Positions 15,041 through 22,257 of a DNA stretch of 26,329 nt are shown piece by piece. Below the pieces are notes generated by a model. It was not told where the DNA came from. It worked only from the letters and a program-made list of their open reading frames with translations, and made no database searches. This DNA is from JBJEDU01 sp051872395 (lineage in GTDB: Bacteria; Bacillota_I; Bacilli_A; RFN20; CAG-826): contig JBJEDU010000027.1 of NCBI GenBank assembly GCA_051872395.1, forward strand, positions 1 to 26,329. The letters run 5' to 3'. The position numbers and the translations under genes are program-made. How positions within the stretch are numbered: position 1 is the stretch's first letter; each line of letters opens with the position of its first letter.

Positions 15041-16903
15041 ATGAAAAAGAAGAAATTATTATTCCTTTTACCATTATTTCTTTGCTTAGGAAGTTGCACT
15101 AGTACAACTGATGTAAGCATTGAAGGTGGAGATCACGACCCATTTGACTTTGAAGGAAATTATGTCAATCCCGAATTAACGATTGATGGTATTAAAGATG
15201 AAGAAGCTTGGGATAGTGAATGGGCTTGTAAAGCAGCATCATTTGGTTATACATATCAAGAAAACCGATATACGGTAGACATTTATTTATATCGTGGTGA
15301 ATTAGAACTTTGTGCTTTCTTTGAAGTCACTGATTGCAACATTTTAACTGATGGAAACGATAATGGTAATAGCGTTTCTTATTCCGATTCTGTCGAAATT
15401 TATTTCGATACTTTAAATAATGGTGGAGACACTCCTCAATTAGATGATTATCAAATTAACTTAGGAGTTCATGGCAAAACTCGTATTCTTTCTGGAACTG
15501 GTTCTGGATGGAGTCAATGGTCTGGTTTAGTGCAATTTGAAAGTGTCATCAATGGTACTTTAAATGACCCACGAGATGTCGATACTGGTTACACTGTTGA
15601 AATGGCTATTCCATATAAACAAATCGGTATTCAAAGAGATACAGAAATCGGTATCGCTTTTGGTTTAGTTAATAAATTTGATGAAGGTGGTGGAAGTGCT
15701 TATAAGACATGGTACGGACAAACTCTTGAAGGTAATTTTGTTAACCCACAAAAACCTGACACATATCTTGATTATCATAAAGCGGAAGTTGTCGTTCCTC
15801 CAACCCCAACTTATTATGTAGAAAATGACACTACTGTTTATAATGAAGGTGTCGCAACTTTACCAAGCAATGGTGTTGGTGAAGAAACTTATGGAAATAT
15901 TCGTATCGACGTTGCTAGAACTATTGAGAATGAATTTGTTTTTAGACTCAAAGTCAGCGAAGGTACATTTAATACAAATTTCCCAATTTGGATATATTTT
16001 GACGCACAAGATAGAAGTGTTACGACAAGAGACACTACAACCTATCAATCATGGTGTATGAGAATTAATCCTGTCAGTGGTAAGATTACTTCTTTCTTCT
16101 TCCTCATGAGTGGCGATCCAAAAATTTCTACGACTACTGTTAAAGTAAAAATTAGTGAAGAATATTTATATATTAATATTCCTTTAAATATCATAAATAG
16201 TAATGTATTTTCTTCAAGAGACCTTGGTTTTGCTGTAGTTACTGCTTATAGTTCAAAGATTTTTAAGGAAATGACATTTGAAAATAGTGAAGTCAATACT
16301 TCCAATCCTTCAACATTTATTCGTGTTACTAAAAATAACGCGATCATTTATCCTGATAGCGTGAAATATAGCGAAAGCTTAGATAATACAAATTATATTA
16401 ATGATTTATTATTCTATTCTCCACAAGTGAGTAATTCAGGAAAAGTAGATGCGTTAATTTCTCGTGAAAATAATATCTTCACCGTTAAATTAACAAAAGA
16501 AACTGCTTGGGCGGATGAAGATCGAATCTGGTTATATTTTGATGGAGTAAATCCTGCGGCTGCTAAAAGAGATAATACAACAGCGTATTCAATGAGAATT
16601 ACTCCAATTAAACGTAGTATTGATTCATTCTTTAGAATTAGCGATAGTTATCAATTAGATAAATCTTTAGTGACAATAAAAAATAACACAAATGTATTAT
16701 TCGTGCAGTTCGCTATTGAAGATTATTACCCTTCAATTGCTGATGGAGACTTCGCGTTTACTTTCGGTCAAGCATATTATGATGCTTCAACAGCGAAAGT
16801 GAGTTGGGTCGTCGATTCCAATGCTTTATTAAAGGGTGTAAAAACTGATACAGGTAGTCCTGCTACTTGGGCACAAATGTGTGCAGATAATACAGTGAAA
16901 TAA
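15041..16903 (+). CDS. Surface lipoprotein: CBM9-like domain plus two repeated modules
   Basis: 620 aa. A lipoprotein signal peptide with LGSC (Cys19) is followed by a CBM9-like domain (about 40-250): LTIDGIKDEEAWD at the start, DSVEIYFDT in the middle, and YTVEMAIPYKQIG, all hallmarks of this carbohydrate-binding family. After a PPTPTYY linker come two ~175-residue modules (about 258-435 and 440-612) homologous to those in the protein at 1-2094: (I/L)W(I/L)YFD, TRD..TYS.R, SFF.(L/R)(I/M)S, and SNPSTFIRVTKNNAI. No catalytic motif is seen. It probably holds polysaccharide at the cell surface for the neighbouring GH43 lipoprotein and binding protein, by analogy with surface glycan-binding proteins. 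AGGAG precedes the ATG by 5 nt. Confidence 0.82.
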   Translation: MKKKKLLFLLPLFLCLGSCTSTTDVSIEGGDHDPFDFEGNYVNPELTIDGIKDEEAWDSEWACKAASFGYTYQENRYTVDIYLYRGELELCAFFEVTDCNILTDGNDNGNSVSYSDSVEIYFDTLNNGGDTPQLDDYQINLGVHGKTRILSGTGSGWSQWSGLVQFESVINGTLNDPRDVDTGYTVEMAIPYKQIGIQRDTEIGIAFGLVNKFDEGGGSAYKTWYGQTLEGNFVNPQKPDTYLDYHKAEVVVPPTPTYYVENDTTVYNEGVATLPSNGVGEETYGNIRIDVARTIENEFVFRLKVSEGTFNTNFPIWIYFDAQDRSVTTRDTTTYQSWCMRINPVSGKITSFFFLMSGDPKISTTTVKVKISEEYLYINIPLNIINSNVFSSRDLGFAVVTAYSSKIFKEMTFENSEVNTSNPSTFIRVTKNNAIIYPDSVKYSESLDNTNYINDLLFYSPQVSNSGKVDALISRENNIFTVKLTKETAWADEDRIWLYFDGVNPAAAKRDNTTAYSMRITPIKRSIDSFFRISDSYQLDKSLVTIKNNTNVLFVQFAIEDYYPSIADGDFAFTFGQAYYDASTAKVSWVVDSNALLKGVKTDTGSPATWAQMCADNTVK

Positions 16904-16916
16904 GGAGGAAACAAAA

Positions 16917-19364
16917 ATGAAAAAGAATTGTTTAAAATTATTATTACCATTATTCTTACTTCCTTTATCATCTTGTCAAAATACTGTATCAAATGATGAT
17001 ATTATTGATCCTTCCTTATTAGTGGAAGATTTACCACGTGATACATATACCAATAATTTTAAAGAAGATAAAATCCCTGATTATTGGCCAAGTTATGGAT
17101 GTGGTGATCCATACGTTTTAAGATATGATGGAATGTTCTATTTATATGTTTCCACTTGGCCAAATGGTGAAACTGGTCAATATGGTGTTATGGCGTGGAA
17201 AAGTAAAAACCTTGTTGATTGGGAACATTGTATGTGCGAAGGTTTAGAACCTGGATTAGTGACTGATGAAGATTGTACTTATGTTGCATATGCACCTGAA
17301 GTAATTCACTATAATGGTTATTTCTATATGGTTGAATCAAGAAGAGGAAGAGGTCACTATTTACTTAGAAGTGAATCTCCAGAAGGTCCATTCGTTCAAT
17401 ATAGCGATAACTTTGGTGAATCAATTGATGGTTCATTATTTGTTGATGATGACGAAAAAATTTACTTTTTAAGAGCCAGTAATGCTGGCATTAGAGTTAA
17501 TAATTTTGAATCTTTAGAACAATTAGATGAAAATAATAAACCAGTCATTAAATCTTTTAGACAATTACAAAATACTCAAGTCGCTAGTTGGACAGAAGGT
17601 CCATCAATGATAAAAATCGATAATAATTATTATTTATCTTATACTGGACCAGATGTTACTTCGACTTCATATAAGGTTGCCTATTCATATCACACTGATA
17701 CTGAAGAAACTCCAACTTTCTTTAAAAACGATGCTTTTACTGAAGGTGGTATTGTGGCGTTAAAAACTGGTGATGATTTCAATGGTTTAGGCCATTCTTC
17801 ATTTGTGAGTGGTCCTAATTTGGATTCAACTTATATGGTTTATCATAACTTAGTTAGTGTTAATGGTCCTTATCGTCATTATAATTTGACTAGAGTTTTA
17901 TTTAATGGGACAGAAATGTCTTTAAACCATTTATCGCTTGAAGATAATTTTTATCCACAATTACCTGAATTTTATACCTACGATGATAATGGTTTATCAA
18001 TTGAAGGTGATTTCTTATTATCTAACGCTTCGACAGGAAATCGTTTCAGCGTTGAATTAAATATTACCGGCGCAAATGAAAAAGGTATTTTTGCTTACGT
18101 TGATGAAGCTAATTATCATTACGTTACTATGAGTACGAATAATGAATTAAGCGTTTATAAAGTAAGTAATAACAATGAAATTTTAGTTAATAAAATTACG
18201 ATGAATAATACATACAATTATTCTAAAAATCATACTTATAAAATTGTTTATGATAATAAACGTTTATGTGTTTATTTCGATACAATGAAAAAGATTGATA
18301 TGACTTTAACTTACGATATTAGCGGTGGAAAAATTGGATATTTAAAAGACGCAATTCATTCATATACTGCTTTTTCATTAGAGGCATTTGGTAGTTCACA
18401 AAAGACTGATTATAAGCAAGAAAATATTATGTGTAATGCTTATGATGAAACTATTTCAACAGTTACAAAAGAAAATAATGAAATATTATTAGGAAAAACT
18501 GAATATGGAAACGGTTTTAATTATGGTGGAGCGTTAGTATTAAATAATAATTCTATTGCTTCATATAAGACTTATTTCTTTGAAAGTGGATTTTATGGAA
18601 TTGATATTACTGTTCCAACCTTAATGATGGGAAAATCTGTCGGTGTGAGACTAGATAATGGGGAAGTTATAACTTATAAAGTTCCAAAATATTCGACAGA
18701 TGAAGATATTATAAAAGTTCATTTAGCGAATATTAATGTCGAAAATAAAGGTGTGCATTACATCAGTTTATATGGTGTTTCGAAAAACTTCATATTTACA
18801 AGACTTGATACATATCAAACAACTGATAAAAAGATGGTTTTTGAAAATGATTTATCTTCTTTCGTAACTCGTGGAGCGACTTATGTCAATTCATGGAAGT
18901 TAAAATATGGTGGTCATTATGCATCAAGTGGAAATCGTCAATTAGTGTATTTTGGTGATGAAACAATGAGAGATTATCGTGTTGAAGTTGATATTACTTT
19001 TGATGGTGACACTTTAGCCTCTACCGCAGGAATTATGCTAAGAGCTAGTGATCCAAGTTTCCATAGCACTGATGATTACCGTTCAATATTTGGATTTTAT
19101 TGTGGATTTAATAATACCCAAATATTTATTAAAGAATGTAATTACTATTTAACTTTAGACGCTGGTATTGATGCGAGAGATTTCTATAGTGGTGTCTCTT
19201 ATCACATGATAGCGGAATGTATTGGAAATAGTATTAAACTTTATATTGATGATGAACTCATTTTGAGTTATGTCACAAATTTAGGAAAAACATTCGGCCA
19301 TCCAGGTTTATACACTGATGGTGCTGCGGCGATTTATAAAAACTTAAAGATTACTACTTTATAA
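16917..19364 (+). CDS. Surface GH43-family glycosidase lipoprotein, multidomain
   Basis: 815 aa. The lipoprotein signal ends in LSSC (Cys20). The GH43-type catalytic domain (about 50-350) shows base Asp64 in YGCGDPYV, Asp171 in IDGSL, acid Glu227 in SWTEGPS and His293 in GLGHSS. Then come a LamG-like domain (about 360-490), a CBM6-like beta domain (about 520-640, with YGNGFNYGGALVL and GIDITVP), and a C-terminal DUF1080/LamG-like sandwich (about 645-815). It likely removes arabinose or xylose from polysaccharide at the cell surface before import. It is the paralogue of the cytoplasmic enzyme at 12864 and is last in the operon. AGGAGG lies 9 nt before the ATG. The precise substrate is not determinable here. 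Confidence 0.87.
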   Translation: MKKNCLKLLLPLFLLPLSSCQNTVSNDDIIDPSLLVEDLPRDTYTNNFKEDKIPDYWPSYGCGDPYVLRYDGMFYLYVSTWPNGETGQYGVMAWKSKNLVDWEHCMCEGLEPGLVTDEDCTYVAYAPEVIHYNGYFYMVESRRGRGHYLLRSESPEGPFVQYSDNFGESIDGSLFVDDDEKIYFLRASNAGIRVNNFESLEQLDENNKPVIKSFRQLQNTQVASWTEGPSMIKIDNNYYLSYTGPDVTSTSYKVAYSYHTDTEETPTFFKNDAFTEGGIVALKTGDDFNGLGHSSFVSGPNLDSTYMVYHNLVSVNGPYRHYNLTRVLFNGTEMSLNHLSLEDNFYPQLPEFYTYDDNGLSIEGDFLLSNASTGNRFSVELNITGANEKGIFAYVDEANYHYVTMSTNNELSVYKVSNNNEILVNKITMNNTYNYSKNHTYKIVYDNKRLCVYFDTMKKIDMTLTYDISGGKIGYLKDAIHSYTAFSLEAFGSSQKTDYKQENIMCNAYDETISTVTKENNEILLGKTEYGNGFNYGGALVLNNNSIASYKTYFFESGFYGIDITVPTLMMGKSVGVRLDNGEVITYKVPKYSTDEDIIKVHLANINVENKGVHYISLYGVSKNFIFTRLDTYQTTDKKMVFENDLSSFVTRGATYVNSWKLKYGGHYASSGNRQLVYFGDETMRDYRVEVDITFDGDTLASTAGIMLRASDPSFHSTDDYRSIFGFYCGFNNTQIFIKECNYYLTLDAGIDARDFYSGVSYHMIAECIGNSIKLYIDDELILSYVTNLGKTFGHPGLYTDGAAAIYKNLKITTL

Positions 19365-19366
19365 AA

Positions 19367-19404
19367 AGCGAATAATATTGTTTCGCTAATATTCGTTTAT
19401 TAGT
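19367..19404 (+). terminator. Possible weak terminator of the glycan operon
   Basis: CGAATA (19369-19374) can pair with TATTCG (19390-19395), extended by a few A-T pairs with a bulge, followed by TTTATT. The stem is AT-rich and imperfect. Its position right after the last gene of the operon and before the rpmG promoter is the main support. Confidence 0.35.
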
Positions 19405-19427
19405 TGTTCTTATTTATAAGAAATTTA

Positions 19428-19457
19428 TTGACAATAAATTAATACGAGTTGTATTAT
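19428..19457 (+). promoter_or_regulatory. Promoter of rpmG-secE-nusG
   Basis: A consensus TTGACA (19428-19433) and TATTAT (19452-19457) are spaced by 18 bp, 33 nt upstream of the rpmG ATG. It suits a strongly and constitutively expressed housekeeping operon. Confidence 0.75.
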
Positions 19458-19489
19458 AGTGATACTGTGATTATATAGGAGGATTAAAC

Positions 19490-19636
19490 ATGAGAGAAAA
19501 AGTTATTTTAATTTGCTCTGACTGTTTATCTAGAAACTATGTAACGACGATTAATTCGACAAATTTTAGTAAGAAAACAATTAATAAATTTTGTCCAAAA
19601 TGCAACAAACATACAATTCATAAAATTAGTAAATAA
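19490..19636 (+). CDS. rpmG: 50S ribosomal protein L33
   Basis: 48 aa, the usual length. It is the zinc-binding (C+) form, with Cys9-x2-Cys12 and Cys35-x2-Cys38. The family signature SRNYVTT is followed by a Lys-rich tail. AGGAGG sits 6 nt before the ATG. It leads the rpmG-secE-nusG operon, the standard order in Bacillota; secE follows after 12 nt. Confidence 0.93.
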   Translation: MREKVILICSDCLSRNYVTTINSTNFSKKTINKFCPKCNKHTIHKISK

Positions 19637-19648
19637 TTGGAGGGTGTT

Positions 19649-19846
19649 ATGGGATTAAAAAGATTTGCCGCAGGTGTGGTTAAAGAAGGAAAGAGAGTTC
19701 GTTGGCCAAAAAGAGACGTACTTATTCCATCAATTATTGTTGTTATTATAATTGCTGCTTTTGCAGGAATATTGTTATTTTTAGAAGATTGGGCGGGTAA
19801 TTCTTTACTTGAAATTTTAAGAAACGCTTTTTCTTCAATGAAATAG
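19649..19846 (+). CDS. secE: Preprotein translocase subunit SecE
   Basis: 65 aa from the ATG at 19649 (GGAGGG 4 nt upstream); the frame also opens at a TTG 12 nt earlier, but that would place the ribosome site inside the gene. A short basic amphipathic part with KEGKRVRWPKRDV, the SecE hallmark, precedes one transmembrane span (IPSIIVVIIIAAFAGILLF). SecE clamps SecY in the membrane. It stops at TAG, 18 nt before nusG. Confidence 0.93.
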   Translation: MGLKRFAAGVVKEGKRVRWPKRDVLIPSIIVVIIIAAFAGILLFLEDWAGNSLLEILRNAFSSMK

Positions 19847-19864
19847 GAAGGAAAGAAAAATACT

Positions 19865-20476
19865 ATGGATGAAAAGAGATTATTTACAGACTCGACCACT
19901 GATGTATCCACTGGTGAAAATAGTTCATCTTCTTTAGGTGATAAAGCATGGTATGTTGTCAATACATATTCCACTCATGAAAATAAAGTGGCTAATAACT
20001 TAAAGAAACGTATTGAAACAATGAGTTTACAAGAGCTCATTTTCCGTGTTGTCGTCGCGGAAGTTGAAGTTCCTGTTATGAAAGATGGTCTTCCTACTGG
20101 AAAAACCAAAATGAAAAACCTTTATCCAGGTTATATATTCGTTGAAATGATTATGACAGACTATGCTTGGTATGTCGTTCGTAATACTCCAGGCGTTACT
20201 GGTTTCGTTGGTTCTTCTGGTAAAGGTACTAAACCATTCCCTGTTCCACGTGATCAAATTGAACCAGTATTAAAACGTATGGGTATGATCGACGCTTCAA
20301 TGTATGATCGTTATAATGAAGGCGACCGCATTAAAGTTATTCGTGGTGCGTTTGAAAATACTGAAGGTATTATTAATAGCATCAATAAAGAAACTGGTGT
20401 TGTCACTGTTGAAGTGTTCTTCTTCGGTAGAAAAAATAAAGTCGAAGTTGACTTCTCAGAAATCGAAAAAATCTAA
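19865..20476 (+). CDS. nusG: Transcription termination/antitermination factor NusG
   Basis: 203 aa. After a polar, Ser/Thr/Asp-rich extension of about 26 residues comes the NGN domain (AWYVVNTYSTHENKVANNL, then LYPGYIFVEM and NTPGVTGFVG), then a KOW domain (GDRIKVIRGAFENTEGII, residues about 150-200). NusG binds RNA polymerase and links transcription to translation and Rho. Family members are usually about 175-185 aa, so the N-terminal extension is the only unusual part; no internal ATG between it and the NGN domain has a ribosome site. AGGAAGGAAAG precedes the start. It is followed by a clear terminator. Confidence 0.95.
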   Translation: MDEKRLFTDSTTDVSTGENSSSSLGDKAWYVVNTYSTHENKVANNLKKRIETMSLQELIFRVVVAEVEVPVMKDGLPTGKTKMKNLYPGYIFVEMIMTDYAWYVVRNTPGVTGFVGSSGKGTKPFPVPRDQIEPVLKRMGMIDASMYDRYNEGDRIKVIRGAFENTEGIINSINKETGVVTVEVFFFGRKNKVEVDFSEIEKI

Positions 20477-20501
20477 AACATATATATTTATATATAATGA
20501 T

Positions 20502-20534
20502 AAAAAGCACGCGTGTCGTGCTTTTTATTTTAAA
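20502..20534 (+). terminator. Rho-independent terminator after nusG
   Basis: The stem AAAAGCACG / CGTGCTTTT closes a 5-nt loop and is followed by TTATTTT. The mirror A-run also gives T's on the minus strand, so it can serve the convergent HTH-membrane gene ending at 20598. Confidence 0.88.
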
Positions 20535-20597
20535 AGAAAAGGAATTACCTATATTCTCATATAAGTAATTCCCCACATCATTCAGATGATACTTTCT

Positions 20598-21434
20598 TTA
20601 GTTTGAGTTTTTTATCGCTTTTTCAATTGGGCTCGCAATAGTGTAATAAAGTGGAATCGCGAAGAATTCAATCCATGTTGGATGCCATATACCACAGTAC
20701 ATTCCAACAAATAAATAACTAAATAAGACCGCGAAGGCAATATTGAAACGTTTGCTAGTTTCGAAGATGAAACAATCGATGATTGAGCAAACAATTTCAG
20801 GAACGAAATATAATGTCCAATAAATTGCCCAACCATTACATAAGAATCCTAATAATAAGTAGGCGACAGTAACCATTAAATAGAGAGAACCTCTTAAGAT
20901 GTTACTTAAATTATGAAGTTGTCTATGTTTATTTTTTAATCTATTATTTCTTCTTTCATCGTCATCGTCATCATCGTCATCATCATCAATTTCTCTAATG
21001 ATACGATTTCTGATTTTGCTTTTTACAGTTTTTTCAAACTCTTTATCTTCTTGTTCTTCTTCTTCGTCTTCATCATCATCTTCATCATTTGAATCATCAA
21101 TTTTATTTAATCCAATGATAATTTTCTTTTTGATGGTTTTTCTTATTTCGTTATTGAGTTCTTCATCAGTTAAATCATCGATAGTTTTCTTTTTATCATC
21201 ATCGACGACTTCTGAATCCACTGAATCGTCAGTAATTGGATCCTTATTTAATAAATCATCTAGACTGACATTATATAATTTCGCCATCGCGAGTAAATTA
21301 TTAGTATCAGGTAATGATTCATCTCTTTCCCATTTGCTGACTGCTTGTCTTGAAACATTTAATTTGTCCGCTAATTCTTCTTGCGACAAGCCCATTCTTT
21401 TGCGATATTTGTAAAGTCTTTCTCCGTTTGTCAT
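20598..21434 (-). CDS. HTH (XRE) protein with acidic poly-Asp linker and C-terminal membrane domain
   Basis: 278 aa from the ATG at 21434, which has AAGGAG 9 nt upstream; an ATG nine codons earlier has no nearby site. Residues about 4-60 are a Cro/CI-type HTH (GLSQEELADKLNVSRQAVSKWE, quoted in part). The next ~100 residues are a very acidic/basic linker: a Glu/Asp tract, a Lys/Ile-rich helix repeated twice (IRKTIKKKII, SKIRNRIIREI) and ten consecutive Asp encoded by GAT/GAC repeats. The last ~100 residues contain three or four hydrophobic spans with GWAIYWTLYFVPEIVCSI and FAIPLYYTIASPI. HTH-plus-membrane-domain proteins are common in Bacillota and are usually of unknown role. It could be a membrane-tethered regulator of the adjacent potassium genes, but nothing proves it. 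Confidence 0.82.
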   Translation of the reverse strand: MTNGERLYKYRKRMGLSQEELADKLNVSRQAVSKWERDESLPDTNNLLAMAKLYNVSLDDLLNKDPITDDSVDSEVVDDDKKKTIDDLTDEELNNEIRKTIKKKIIIGLNKIDDSNDEDDDEDEEEEQEDKEFEKTVKSKIRNRIIREIDDDDDDDDDDERRNNRLKNKHRQLHNLSNILRGSLYLMVTVAYLLLGFLCNGWAIYWTLYFVPEIVCSIIDCFIFETSKRFNIAFAVLFSYLFVGMYCGIWHPTWIEFFAIPLYYTIASPIEKAIKNSN

Positions 21435-21511
21435 AGATACGTTCTCCTTGTTGACACTCATAATTATTAATTTTTTAATTCCTTTCTTCCACCAATTCTA
21501 GTTGGAAAATT

Positions 21512-21530
21512 ACGCAACTTTTGGTTGCTC
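21512..21530 (-). terminator. Possible weak terminator after ktrA
   Basis: On the minus strand GCAAC and GTTGC pair around a CAAAA loop and are followed by GTAATTTT. The stem is only 5 bp and the T-run is interrupted. It lies between ktrA and the HTH-membrane gene, so it could separate them or partly attenuate. Confidence 0.3.
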
Positions 21531-21566
21531 TACTTTATTGATTTTTCCTTAGAGAACGCCTTTAAA

Positions 21567-22244
21567 TTAACGGGTTTTTTTGTGTTTTCCGTTTAAATCT
21601 TCCCTAAAATTACGAATTTCTTTAGCATTTCCGACAACATATATCATATCGTCAGGCAAAATTGAATCGTTTCCACCTGGAACAAAAGATTTTCCATTTC
21701 TTATCATTAATACAATATTGACACCAAATGTATTTTTAGAATCAATCTCTTTTAATGTCTTTGGAATGAATCCAGGATTGACTGAAATAGAGACCACTGA
21801 ATATTTATCATCGAGTTTATAAAAATCTTTATAGTCATCATTGCCTAATCGATTCGCTAAAGCTTTACCAGCAGATTTTTGTGGTGAAATAACCTCAGTT
21901 GCACCTAAGCGTTTAATGATTGAAACATAATAATCATTATCCACTCTAACAATTAGTTGTTTGACACCAAGTTCTCTTAAAATGACAGTGGTCAAAACTG
22001 TCGCTTCTAAATTTGAACCGAAAGCAACGATAGCGGTATCGACATTATCAATACCTAAATTTTTTAAAGCTTTTTCATCAGTGGAATCAGCGATGAACGC
22101 TGTTTCGACTATCGTTGATATTTTTTTAACATTTTCTTCATCGACATCGATAGCGATAACATCCATCCCTAAATCGACTAATTCTTCAACAACCGCGGTT
22201 CCAAATTGACCTAAGCCAATAACGGCAAATGATTTCTTTCCCAT
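21567..22244 (-). CDS. ktrA: Potassium uptake regulatory subunit KtrA/TrkA (RCK)
   Basis: 225 aa from the ATG at 22244, chosen because AAGGAGA lies 8 nt upstream and overlaps the ktrB stop; a TTG seven codons earlier is open but would swallow that site. RCK-N: FAVIGLGQFGTAV (Rossmann GxGxxG, Gly10/12/15), then an acidic AIDVDEE that suits NAD(H)/ATP ribose binding. A second lobe has IVRVDNDYY and EVISPQKSAGKALA, and RCK-C ends in DDMIYVVGNAKEIRNF. It forms a ring on the cytoplasmic side of KtrB and gates it with ATP/ADP and often c-di-AMP. It lies directly behind ktrB. Confidence 0.92.
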   Translation of the reverse strand: MGKKSFAVIGLGQFGTAVVEELVDLGMDVIAIDVDEENVKKISTIVETAFIADSTDEKALKNLGIDNVDTAIVAFGSNLEATVLTTVILRELGVKQLIVRVDNDYYVSIIKRLGATEVISPQKSAGKALANRLGNDDYKDFYKLDDKYSVVSISVNPGFIPKTLKEIDSKNTFGVNIVLMIRNGKSFVPGGNDSILPDDMIYVVGNAKEIRNFREDLNGKHKKTR

Positions 22245-22257
22245 AAGTAATCTCTCC

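Noticed and set aside
20956..20990. The GTC/ATC tract as a CRISPR-like or tandem DNA repeat element
   Set aside because: The period is 3, in frame, and explained by coding for aspartate; there are no spacers.
20998..21414. A plus-strand poly-Ser reading frame of 138 codons
   Set aside because: It is the antisense shadow of the acidic GAT/GAC- and GAA-rich linker of the HTH membrane gene, with no ribosome site.
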